Shown here in pieces: positions 1 through 7,483 of a DNA stretch of 32,856 nucleotides. The stretch spans positions 1 to 32,856 of the forward strand of contig JAPONP010000059.1 of assembly GCA_026713835.1 (NCBI GenBank), written 5' to 3'. Both the position numbers and the translations under genes were made by a program. This stretch comes from Bacteriovoracales bacterium (lineage in GTDB: Bacteria > Bdellovibrionota > Bacteriovoracia > Bacteriovoracales > Bacteriovoracaceae). Position 1 is the stretch's first letter; each line of letters opens with the position of its first letter. The notes under the pieces were generated by a model. It was not told the DNA's origin. It saw only the letters and a list, made by a program, of their open reading frames with translations, and did no database searches.

Positions 1-135
1 AAGGCAAGGTAACTGTTCTCCACCCGGATAAGATTGGTAGGAGGCAACGAGGAGCGACCGAGGCGTGCTTCCTGCACGTCGCAGGGAAGCGACGAGGCAG
101 TCGACTGCCAAGATTGCCGGGGGGTGAGCAGTTAC
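1..135 (+). repeat. GTAACT-bounded palindromic element, copy A (left end cut by the window edge)
   Basis: This is the longest of three related copies; the others are at 5686-5781 and 23542-23657. It starts inside the shared left flank (AAGGCAAGGTAACTG) and ends at AGTTAC, 130-135. The outer arms around 9-38 and 101-135 are imperfect inverted repeats: GTAACTG, then a C-rich stretch, then CCCGG. Relative to the 23542 copy it carries 53 extra bases at 47-99, bounded by direct GAGGCA repeats (41-46 and 94-99). The extra part can form its own hairpin, with arms at about 66-74 and 82-90. No protein is encoded. It lies just upstream of the thiolase, where it could act as a terminator or RNA-processing site for whatever lies to the left. 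That function is inferred. Confidence 0.75.
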
Positions 136-214
136 GATTTTTCTTGACCTCCTTCGCCCCCCGTTGCATCCTGGGAAACATTATTTACCTCAAAAGCGAC
201 AGTGGGGCCTCATC

Positions 215-1540
215 ATGGAAATGAAACCTGTCTATCTAGTGGATGGAAGAAGAACTCCTCAGGCCAAGGCCGGCACGGTCTTGAGCGATGTGGAGCTTCC
301 CTTTCTCGGAACTTCTCTTTTAAAACTCTTAAAGGATGCCCACGGCATCCCGACCGACCGGGTGGATGAGGTCATCATCGGAAACCTGGGGGCCAAGGCC
401 AAGTACAGCAATGTCTCGAGAATCGTCGCTTTGGAGAGCGGGCTCACCAAACGCACCAGCGCCTATACGGTCAACCGCAACTGCGCCTCGGCCATGGAGG
501 CCATGGCCCAAGGTTTTCTCAAGTTGGCCTTCGGCCAGGCCCAGGTGATCTTTGCGGGAGGGATCGAATCCATGTCCGGGATGCCCCTCCTCTATGGGCC
601 CGAGATGACGGATCTCTTCGTGGGTCTTATGAAGGCCAAAACCCTTTCGGCCAGATGGCAGGTGATCAAGCGCTTTCGCCCCCGCCATTTAAAACCCGTC
701 ATCGCCGTGGAACAAGGGCTGACGGACCCCTTCTGCGGTCTCAATATGGGACAGACGGCTGAACTCTTGGCCCGAGAATTTGGCATCACCCGAAAGGAGC
801 AGGACGAATTTGCCAATAGGTCCCACAAGTTGGCCGTGGCGGCCAGGGAGGAAGGGCGCTTTGGGGATGAGATCGTCCCCGTCATCGGCGGAAAGAAACT
901 CGATCGACTCATCGAAGAGGATTTTGGGCCCAGAAAGGATTCCTCTGCGGAAGGCCTTGGGAAAATGCGCCCCTTCTTCGATCGCAAATCCGGCACGGTC
1001 ACCATCGGAAACGCTTGTCCCATCACCGACGGGGGGGCCCTTTGGCTCATGTGTTCCGAGAAAGCCGTGGAGACCTACGGGCTCAAGCCCATGGCCAAAA
1101 TGTTGGGCTTTCACTTCGCCGGAGTGGAGCCGGAGCGCATGGGGATTGGCCCCGTACCGGCCATGGGCCACGTCCTCAAAAAATGCAATATGAGTCTGGA
1201 TCAGATGGATCTCATCGAAATCAACTAGGCCTTTGCGGCCCAGGTTCTAAGCGTCCTCCACGTGGCCCGGGACCGGGAGCTTTGCCGACGCTTTGGTGCC
1301 GACGACGCCTTGGGGGATATCCCCATGGAAAAACTCAACGTCAACGGAGGAGGCATCGCCTTGGGACACCCCGTAGGGGCCAGTGGGGCCCGCATCGTGG
1401 TGACCTTGGCCCATGAGCTAAGAAGAAGGAAGGGGCGATACGGTCTGGCCTCTCTTTGCGTGGGAGGGGGCCAGGGCGGGGCCCTCATCATCGAAAATAT
1501 GGAAACGAAAGAACCTGCACAAAAGGAGACGACCTCGTGA
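215..1540 (+). pseudogene. fadI: FadI-type acetyl-CoA acyltransferase (thiolase) interrupted by one in-frame TAG
   Basis: Enzymes of this family perform the last step of fatty-acid beta-oxidation, cleaving 3-ketoacyl-CoA to acetyl-CoA and a shortened acyl-CoA. Read through the stop, the frame gives about 441 residues, close to FadI. The nucleophilic cysteine is at residue 90 (NRNCASAM), the histidine at 385 ([10 protein letters not shown]) and the second cysteine at 415 (CVGGGQGG). The only break is TAG at 1226-1228, codon 338, where the conserved NEAFA motif would have GAG for Glu. Both sides are in the same frame and well conserved, so the lesion is recent, a sequencing error, or read through. 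ATG at 215 fits the family N-terminus better than the upstream TTG at 164. The 3' end overlaps fadJ by four bases (GTGA). Without readthrough a 337-residue fragment lacking the catalytic His and second Cys is made. Confidence 0.88.
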
Positions 1541-3663
1541 ACCTAAGCTCTTTGAGCTTTGAGATCAAAAGGGGCGTGGCCCACGTGGGCTTTGGGAAAG
1601 ACCCTAAGACCTCCATGCCGATTTTGGATAGACGGACTCTCGAAGAATTGGAAAAGGTGGTGGATCGTGTGGAAGAGGATCGTCAAAAACTAAAAGGCCT
1701 TCTTCTTTTTAGCCACAATTCCAGGGCCTTTTTGGCCGGGGCGGATATCTCCCTTATCGGTTCCATGAAAAGCGAATCCGATGCGGCCCACGGGGCCGAA
1801 AGGGGCCAGGCCCTTTTCAACCGCATCGAAGATCTCCCCTTCCCCACCGCGGTCTGTATTCACGGGATTTGCTTGGGCGGAGGCTGTGAACTCGCCTTGT
1901 CCTGCCAAAAGATCTATCTTTCCGACGACCCCGCCACCCGTATTGGACTGCCGGAGGTTCAACTGGGCCTTATTCCGGGCTTTGGGGGAACCTACCGTAT
2001 GCCAAAGAGGGTGGGGCTTTTGAGTGCCTTAGATCTCATTCTCACGGGAAAAAAGATCGACGCCAAAAAGGCCAAGAGGATTTCCCTGGCCGACGAAACC
2101 TACCCCAAAGAAAAACTCGTGGAGATGGCCTTGGCCACTATGGGAAAAAGGCCCAAGAAAAAAACCTTCGGGCAAATCTCTTCTCGATGGGCCAAGGGTA
2201 ATTTTTTCTCCAAAAAGATCATCTTCTCCAAGGCCCGGGAAAATGTCCTCAAAAAAACCAAAGGGCACTACCAGGCCCCCCTTAAAATTTTAGACGTGAT
2301 GGAGGACGGGCAGGGCAAGGGGCGAAGTTCGTATCTTGCGAGCGAGGCCATGGCCTTCGGGGAGTTATGCCTTGGAAACCAGGGGCAAAATCTCCTCCAT
2401 ATCTTCTCCCTTATGGACGGGGCCAAAAAATACAAAGGGCCGAAACCTAAGGGCCCGGTTCCCTCCCTTTCCCAAGGGGGAGTGCTCGGGGCCGGCACCA
2501 TGGGTGGAGGACTCGCCTGGCTTTTTGCCCAAAACGGCCAAAGCCCCCTCTTAAAAGATGTGAGTACCAAAGCTTTGGAGCTTGGGCTCGCCCAATCGGG
2601 AAGCAATTTTTACGGGGCCCTCAAGAGAAAAAAAATATCAAGGAGTCGGTACCAAAAACTTCAACGCTCCATTACCCCCACCCTCTCCTACGAGGGCTTC
2701 AAGTCCGTGGATCTTCTCATCGAAGCCGTCCCGGAAGATATGGGGATTAAAAAGCGCATCCTCGCCGAAGCGGAAGGTTTTGTGGGAGAAAAGACCATCA
2801 TCACCTCCAATACCTCATCTTTAAGCATTACGGAAATGGCCAAGGCCCTCAAAAGACCCGAACACTTTGCAGGGCTTCACTTTTTTAACCCCGTTCACAG
2901 GATGCCCCTGGTGGAGATCGTGACCCACGAAGCCTTGGCCCACGAAACCTTGGAGGCCCTCTACCATTGGGTTTTGGCCGTGAAAAAGACCCCGATTATC
3001 GTCAAAGACGGGCCCGGTTTTTTGGTCAACCGCATCCTCCTTCCCTATATGAGCGAGCCCATCCACATGATGGAAGCAGGTATCCCACCGGAAGCCATCG
3101 AAAAGGCCTGTCTCAACTTCGGTATGCCCATGGGCCCCTTTCGCCTTCTCGATGAAGTGGGCCTTGACGTAGGCGCCAAGGTCTCCCATATCCTCCACAA
3201 GGCCTTGGGCCCTCGCATGGCCGTCTCCTCTCTCATGGATGAAGTCGTGGCCTCCGGCGCCCTGGGACGAAAGAGCGCCAAGGGTTTTTACCACTACGAT
3301 GAACGGGGCAAGCAGGGAGAATGGAACCGAGAAGTAGATGCCTTTTTCCCCTCCAAAAAATCCTCATCTTCTCCGGACGAGACCACTCTCCAAATGATGA
3401 TCTTTCTTCCCATGATAAACGAAGCGGCCTATATCCTCGAAGAGGGCATCGTCTCCGGTGCGAGAGAGGTGGACCTAGGCCTTATCTTTGGCATAGGCTT
3501 TCCTCCCTTCAGGGGAGGACTCCTCCGTTATGCGGATTACGAAGGACTCGAACGCATCACCAAGGCCATGGAGGGTTTTTCCACCGAGATCGATCCCTAT
3601 CGCTACACCCCTTGCCCCTATCTCAAAAAACTAGTGGATGAAAAGAGGTCCTTTTATTCGTGA
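1537..3663 (+). CDS. fadJ: Multifunctional beta-oxidation protein: enoyl-CoA hydratase / 3-hydroxyacyl-CoA dehydrogenase (FadJ/FadB alpha-subunit type)
   Basis: The protein has 708 residues, the usual FadJ length. Residues 1-190 form the crotonase domain, with the oxyanion-loop stretch FLAGADI and the two catalytic glutamates at about 118 (GGGCELA) and 140 ([12 protein letters not shown]). From about 315 a Rossmann dehydrogenase domain begins with [11 protein letters not shown]; the SNTSS and [10 protein letters not shown] motifs and the C-terminal 3-hydroxyacyl-CoA dehydrogenase folds follow. It would hydrate enoyl-CoA and oxidise the hydroxyacyl-CoA with NAD+, handing product to the thiolase encoded just upstream. 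The start is GTG at 1537: an AGGAG at 1524-1528 sits nine bases upstream, and the GTGA overlap with the thiolase stop implies translational coupling. It is intact although its partner gene carries a stop codon. Family assignment is firm; the choice between FadB and FadJ is not. Confidence 0.95.
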   Translation: MNLSSLSFEIKRGVAHVGFGKDPKTSMPILDRRTLEELEKVVDRVEEDRQKLKGLLLFSHNSRAFLAGADISLIGSMKSESDAAHGAERGQALFNRIEDLPFPTAVCIHGICLGGGCELALSCQKIYLSDDPATRIGLPEVQLGLIPGFGGTYRMPKRVGLLSALDLILTGKKIDAKKAKRISLADETYPKEKLVEMALATMGKRPKKKTFGQISSRWAKGNFFSKKIIFSKARENVLKKTKGHYQAPLKILDVMEDGQGKGRSSYLASEAMAFGELCLGNQGQNLLHIFSLMDGAKKYKGPKPKGPVPSLSQGGVLGAGTMGGGLAWLFAQNGQSPLLKDVSTKALELGLAQSGSNFYGALKRKKISRSRYQKLQRSITPTLSYEGFKSVDLLIEAVPEDMGIKKRILAEAEGFVGEKTIITSNTSSLSITEMAKALKRPEHFAGLHFFNPVHRMPLVEIVTHEALAHETLEALYHWVLAVKKTPIIVKDGPGFLVNRILLPYMSEPIHMMEAGIPPEAIEKACLNFGMPMGPFRLLDEVGLDVGAKVSHILHKALGPRMAVSSLMDEVVASGALGRKSAKGFYHYDERGKQGEWNREVDAFFPSKKSSSSPDETTLQMMIFLPMINEAAYILEEGIVSGAREVDLGLIFGIGFPPFRGGLLRYADYEGLERITKAMEGFSTEIDPYRYTPCPYLKKLVDEKRSFYS

Positions 3664-4829
3664 CCGTCTTTTCCCCCTTCGTCCGCTATAGCTTTCGCTA
3701 TCTCTTTTTGGCCCCCTCGGGGAAAAAACTTTTACTCTTGGCCCTCGTGGGACTTTTTCTCTCCTCCTTTTCCCTCCTCGTCCTTCAGGCCACCATGGGC
3801 GGGCTTCAACACAACCTCAAAAAGCGCTCCAAAAATGCGGTAGGACACGGGGAGTTCGTCCTTTTCGATCAATCGGATTCCTTTTCCCAAAAAATTGCAA
3901 ACGCCCTGTCGCAAGAGGGCCTTTTACCCCTTCGAGAATACGAGATCGAGCTTTTGGTCAGACGCAAGGCCTACCTCTCCCCCCTGATCGTTCACGGGGT
4001 GGAGGATTCCCCGAAGCCCCCTTCCTTCTTGGAGGGGCTTTCTGCGGGAGGCATCCTTATGGGAGCGGATGCGGCCCATAAACTCAAAGCAAGGCCTGGA
4101 GACGGGCTTCAATTCATCTCCCCCATCCACCTGGATCCCGTCTTGGGAGGAATCCCCAGGAGTGTTTCGGATCGTATCGCAAGGCTTGCGGTAACGGAGG
4201 TTCCCGAACTCGACCTCTTCCATGCCTGGGTCAGGGACTCCAAGATCCACAACCTCATCCAAGAGGTTCGCTATAACAAGATTCGCCACTACTTGGGCCC
4301 TTCGACAAAGGCCCGGAAGTTGGCCCAAAAGTACCCGAAAAAACTCCTCTATTTTTCCTGGGAAGAGATCCACCAAAGCCTCGTCTGGGCCTTAAATCTT
4401 GAAAACACCGTGATGCTCGCCCTCTTTATCGCCATGGCCCTCTTGGTTTCCATCTCCATCAGTAGCGGTCTATTCATCTTTTACCAAAAGATTCACCGAG
4501 AGATGATCGGCTTTTGGATCATGGGGGCCGGTGAAAGACAACTCATCAAATCCTGCCGTCTCTTCATCCATCTTTTGGCCCTCTCGACCTGCGCTTTGGC
4601 CATGATCTTTGCCCTTCTCTTTTTGGAGTCCATGGATTATTGGTCACCTCTTCTCATGCCCGATATCTTTGTGGATCAAAAAATTCCCGTCCGAGTGACG
4701 TTCCCCCACCTCTTGCTCTCCTTTCTCATTCCCTACGGGGTCGCCGTCCTCTTTTCCCACCTCTCCCTCGCAAGCTTTAAACGAAGACATCGCCACCACC
4801 TCACCCACCTGCGCTCCTTCGGGCAATAA
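3660..4829 (+). CDS. FtsX/LolC-type ABC transporter permease (MacB-like topology)
   Basis: The 389-residue membrane protein has one hydrophobic helix near residues 23-46, then a periplasmic domain of roughly 200 residues, then three more helices near 250-278, 300-322 and 345-367. This is the topology of the LolC/LolE/FtsX permease family, and the N-terminus ending in FLSSFSLLVLQATMGG resembles LolC/E proteins. Those proteins work with a LolD-like ATPase to release lipoproteins from the inner membrane. No such ATPase is encoded next to it, so substrate and partner are unknown. It starts at GTG 3660, sharing GTGA with the fadJ stop, and is therefore the third cistron of the beta-oxidation operon. 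A functional link to lipid metabolism is only suggested by position. The stop at 4827-4829 is followed at once by non-coding repeats. Confidence 0.78.
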   Translation: MTVFSPFVRYSFRYLFLAPSGKKLLLLALVGLFLSSFSLLVLQATMGGLQHNLKKRSKNAVGHGEFVLFDQSDSFSQKIANALSQEGLLPLREYEIELLVRRKAYLSPLIVHGVEDSPKPPSFLEGLSAGGILMGADAAHKLKARPGDGLQFISPIHLDPVLGGIPRSVSDRIARLAVTEVPELDLFHAWVRDSKIHNLIQEVRYNKIRHYLGPSTKARKLAQKYPKKLLYFSWEEIHQSLVWALNLENTVMLALFIAMALLVSISISSGLFIFYQKIHREMIGFWIMGAGERQLIKSCRLFIHLLALSTCALAMIFALLFLESMDYWSPLLMPDIFVDQKIPVRVTFPHLLLSFLIPYGVAVLFSHLSLASFKRRHRHHLTHLRSFGQ

Positions 4830-4838
4830 GAGCGTATA

Positions 4839-4859
4839 TGTAAAAATGACAGGGTTTGG
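4839..4859 (+). repeat. 21-bp dispersed motif, copy 1
   Basis: This 21-bp sequence, with core AAAAATGACAGGG, is found exactly, on the opposite strand, at 12703-12723. In both places it lies upstream of a gene for an exported protein and reads in the same direction as that gene. Here it is followed about 10 bp later by TTGATT (4870-4875), a possible -35 box, and then by the palindromic element at 4894. It may be a regulator-binding site or the relic of a repeat; the sequence does not say which. Confidence 0.5.
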
Positions 4860-4893
4860 CCCAAGGTTTTTGATTATGGGTCAAATCGTGCTT

Positions 4894-5071
4894 AGAGCCT
4901 ATCCCAAAACCACCTTCGTTATGAAAGCGAGCGAAATTGTGCCCGGCAAGGATGAAAGCAAAAAATGTCTGAAGGCGTGCTTGTGGCACGTTGAGGGCAT
5001 TTTTTGCTTAAAGACGAAGCCCGGCACAATTGCAGCCGGTTGCAATAGAAGGTGGTTTTGGGATAGGCTCT
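4894..5071. repeat. 178-bp palindromic (MITE-like) element with 24-bp perfect terminal inverted repeats
   Basis: The terminal arms 4894-4917 and 5048-5071 are exact reverse complements over 24 bases, beginning AGAGCCTATCCCAAAACC. Inner parts also pair: AATTGTGCC with GGCACAATT, and AGCAAAAAATG with CATTTTTTGCT, closing on a small CGTGC/GCACG hairpin near 4978-4990. The whole element can fold into one long imperfect hairpin. It has no coding capacity that looks real; an open frame across it (4846-5124) is an accident of the repeat. The ends resemble those of IS5-type elements in style, but no transposase is present and that link is a guess. Similar single arms occur at 5668 and 19327, each directly after a TAA stop codon. 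Confidence 0.8.
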
Positions 5072-5120
5072 TATATGGATGGGGGCAAAGATGTCACCTC
5101 AAAACAAAAAGGAATCCGCC

Positions 5121-5669
5121 ATGACTATCAAATCATTTTTCTCTTTTTCCACGGCTATCCTATTCGGGGCCCTTCTCACCGTCGGTGCCGATGCCAATGA
5201 AGAGGAAAGAAACCGCACCCACGAAGACAATCATTTTTACGATATCGAGAGGGTCATTTGTGACGGCAAAGAGATCCCAACTCCCCAAAATCGCCCCACT
5301 CTTTTTTACAATCCCCTCGTTTCCATTTTGGGGATTGGAAAAAGCCTTGAGGCTCTTGAAGGTGAAAGGCCTTGTCATGTCACGGATTTTTACACCTTTT
5401 TGCCCACCAAAGTCGATTTTTTAGAAAATCCCAAAAAGAGGATCATCATCACCTTTATCCCGGTACACAAGATTGCCCGCCGAAACTCCTGTGAAGAAGA
5501 GGTTTTGGATTTTAACGGCCCTTCATTTCAAGAAGGGACTCTCTATCTCGATGATGAAAATGACAAAATAACATTCAAAGGATTCAACGGGATGAACTCC
5601 TGTGGGGTTTTGGTGTACGAGATGTCCCTTAGGGATAAAGGTTTAGAGGGCAAGCTCTCTCCGGAATAA
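5121..5669 (+). CDS. Exported protein of unknown function, four cysteines
   Basis: The protein has 182 residues. It begins with MTIKSFFSFSTAILFGALL, a typical signal peptide with likely cleavage after GADA, near residue 21. The mature part is acidic at first (NEEERN) and contains four cysteines, in ICDGK, RPCHV, NSCEEE and NSCGVL, enough for two disulfide bonds in the periplasm or outside the cell. I do not recognise a family. ATG at 5121 is chosen because AAGGA (5109-5113) lies eight bases upstream and the signal peptide starts there; the frame stays open back to 5079 inside the preceding sequence. Its upstream region is occupied by the 178-bp palindromic element. It faces the minus-strand gene ending at 5783, with a GTAACT element between them. 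Confidence 0.72.
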   Translation: MTIKSFFSFSTAILFGALLTVGADANEEERNRTHEDNHFYDIERVICDGKEIPTPQNRPTLFYNPLVSILGIGKSLEALEGERPCHVTDFYTFLPTKVDFLENPKKRIIITFIPVHKIARRNSCEEEVLDFNGPSFQEGTLYLDDENDKITFKGFNGMNSCGVLVYEMSLRDKGLEGKLSPE

Positions 5670-5685
5670 GAGCCTGTCCTAAAAG

Positions 5686-5781
5686 GTAACTACTCGCACC
5701 TCTAGCAAAAACTGTAATAAAGGCAAGGTAACTGCCACGGAAGCGCGAGAGCGGTGACGCGCCAAATGGGTGAGCAGTTAC
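5686..5781 (+). repeat. GTAACT-bounded palindromic element, copy B
   Basis: This 96-bp copy runs from GTAACT (5686) to AGTTAC (5776-5781). Its first 49 bases (5686-5734) are identical to the reverse complement of 23609-23657. The middle is shorter and different from the other copies, with internal pairing between GGAAGCGCGA and neighbouring GC-rich bases. It fills nearly the whole gap between two convergent genes, ending two bases before the last codon of the minus-strand one. That position suits a bidirectional terminator or a REP-like mRNA-stabilising hairpin. There is no T-run typical of an intrinsic terminator. Confidence 0.78.
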
Positions 5782-5782
5782 C

Positions 5783-6415
5783 CTAAAAGTGGCAAACATC
5801 GTGGAATGAAACCTTCTTCCCGAAAAGAAGGTGACGTTCCCAATGTTTTTTCTCCATGCGCACGACCTCATCACCGATCAGAGTTATATTGAGATAGTAG
5901 GTCGAGTTATATTCCGCAAAGGCGGCATCCTCATCCAGGGGGCGAAGCTCAATAACTCTCTCGTCTCCATCCACATGAACCGTGAGCCATTCTATGTCGG
6001 AGATGGGGTCTTTTTCCGTGGCCGGTCTTCCAAAATGGATATCCAGGCTAAAGGACTCGGGAGAGGTCAAGACCATTTCCAAGATCGGGTCCGTAACTTC
6101 CAATTTTCCGATGGAAGCGGAAGCCGAACTGCTACGAGAAGACTCTTCAAACCAGAGATTAAACAAAGCGGCCTTCCTTTCATCGGCCCAGTCGGTGGTC
6201 CCCCAACTGTCTCTCAAAACCGTCAAGGCACATTCGCCTCCATATTCTTCGGAAGCGGAGCTTATCCAAGAGTGAACTTCCGTAGGATTATCTCCCGGGC
6301 GTTTATTCAAATCCGTCATGGCCAAGATGTCTTCGTAGAGACCCCAAGACTCGGCAGAAGCGATCCCACCCCATGAGAGGGAAAAAAGAAGGATAAAATG
6401 GAATAGAGAACTCAT
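5783..6415 (-). CDS. Exported protein of unknown function
   Basis: The product has 210 residues. The N-terminus MSSLFHFILLFSLSWGGIASA is a signal peptide with a clear AxA cleavage site, so the protein is exported, probably to the periplasm. The mature part is acidic and has a cysteine in GGECALTVL and one near the C-terminus in HDVCHF, possibly disulfide-bonded. No known domain was recognised. Two in-frame ATGs exist, at 6427 and 6415. The second is preferred because TGAGG lies six bases before it, and that SD overlaps the first ATG. It is a single gene, convergent with the gene ending at 5669. Codon choice is less GC-biased than in the metabolic operons, as in the other exported proteins here. 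Confidence 0.7.
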   Translation of the reverse strand: MSSLFHFILLFSLSWGGIASAESWGLYEDILAMTDLNKRPGDNPTEVHSWISSASEEYGGECALTVLRDSWGTTDWADERKAALFNLWFEESSRSSSASASIGKLEVTDPILEMVLTSPESFSLDIHFGRPATEKDPISDIEWLTVHVDGDERVIELRPLDEDAAFAEYNSTYYLNITLIGDEVVRMEKKHWERHLLFGKKVSFHDVCHF

Positions 6416-6599
6416 GATAAACCTCATTTTTTTTGAGTTATAAACCTATAGAGAAAGCCACCCTATCCTTATGGGGAGGGGGAGATCAAGACAGTCGGTA
6501 AAAATTATAGGATTTGAGAATAAAGTGTTGAGTTTTTTCTTAAATCCGAATAATAGTCATCTCACCATTGCATTGAAACCACGAACAAAGGAACCCGTC

Positions 6600-7481
6600 A
6601 TGATCAAAAAAATTGTCTTCCCTCTTTTGACCCTCCCCCTTCTTTGGACTTTGAGCTCATGCCAGCAAAAAATCTCATTGGGGGCCCATATTTTCATCGA
6701 AGGTGAACTGAGCCGACAAGACGATCTGGCCAACGGAGTCGGCATCCTTTGCGCCGATATCCACTATATGGAATACAGGGGAAAAAGTTCCAAGCTCAAG
6801 ACCCGTTCATCCTCATGTGAAAAGATCACCATTTACGATAATAAAATCGAAGAAACCCTGATCTTTAACGTCCAAGGCGTTGCGGATTCCTATGCCGTCA
6901 AAAAAGTCGATAATATCACCCTTCAATATGAAGGCGATCGCCATTTTTACAACTACGGCGGAGACATTCGTAAATTTTCCAATGACGGGGATTCCGAATT
7001 TTATTTGGCCTTGGATTTTAGGCCCATCTCGGTTCAGCCCTTAGAGGTTTCAGGTTATAGAGTTTCCTATGAAAACCCCATCGTCCGATGTGTAACCGCC
7101 CTTACGGATGCCGGGCACTACAATGACAATTCGAGAAACTTTTGCAAAGATCATTATGACAAAGACACCGTCGATTGCGTGGTCTCCCTCACGAAGGCCG
7201 GCCACTACGCTCAAGAGAGTAGAAAGTATTGTACCTCCATCCCCCAAAACAAAGTCCCCGTCGTCAAGGAGCGAAAACGGCTCAAACGTCGTCGTCCCGT
7301 TGCTCACCCCTGCCGCCGTGCCATTTATGAACCCCTCCCCGAAGAAAGACGTCGCCATCATCGTGTCGAAACCGATGGCAACGGCCAAACTTCCATCGAG
7401 GTTGAGGTTGAAGTCGAGGTGGAGTTAAACGACGATTGTCCCGAAGATGAAGACAATGAGGATCTGCCGGAAAACCCCTAG
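6600..7481 (+). CDS. Lipoprotein with paired VxCVxxLTxAGHY motifs and a basic-then-acidic tail
   Basis: The 293-residue product starts with a lipoprotein signal: MIKKIV, a hydrophobic core, and lipobox LSSC with Cys21. ATG 6600 is supported by AAAGGA about eight bases upstream. Residues 22-190 resemble no domain I know. Then come two copies of a short motif, VRCVTALTDAGHYNDNSRNFC and, 15 residues on, a second reading VDCVVSLTKAGHYAQESRKYC, each with a Cys pair about 18 apart. The third section is very basic (KERKRLKRRRP) and the end very acidic, with EVEVEVEVE encoded by a GARGTN hexamer repeat at about 7397-7425. The Cys-repeat style is, from memory, frequent in predicted Bdellovibrio envelope proteins; that link is not proven here. 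Its stop is two bases from the convergent AAA ATPase stop. Confidence 0.75.
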   Translation: MIKKIVFPLLTLPLLWTLSSCQQKISLGAHIFIEGELSRQDDLANGVGILCADIHYMEYRGKSSKLKTRSSSCEKITIYDNKIEETLIFNVQGVADSYAVKKVDNITLQYEGDRHFYNYGGDIRKFSNDGDSEFYLALDFRPISVQPLEVSGYRVSYENPIVRCVTALTDAGHYNDNSRNFCKDHYDKDTVDCVVSLTKAGHYAQESRKYCTSIPQNKVPVVKERKRLKRRRPVAHPCRRAIYEPLPEERRRHHRVETDGNGQTSIEVEVEVEVELNDDCPEDEDNEDLPENP

Positions 7482-7483
7482 AG

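Noticed and set aside
4846-5124. 92-codon open frame after the permease gene
   Set aside because: It runs through the 178-bp inverted-repeat element and has no SD or protein-like composition.
5831-6376. 181-codon frame on the plus strand
   Set aside because: It is antisense to the exported-protein gene at 5783-6415, which has a signal peptide and SD.
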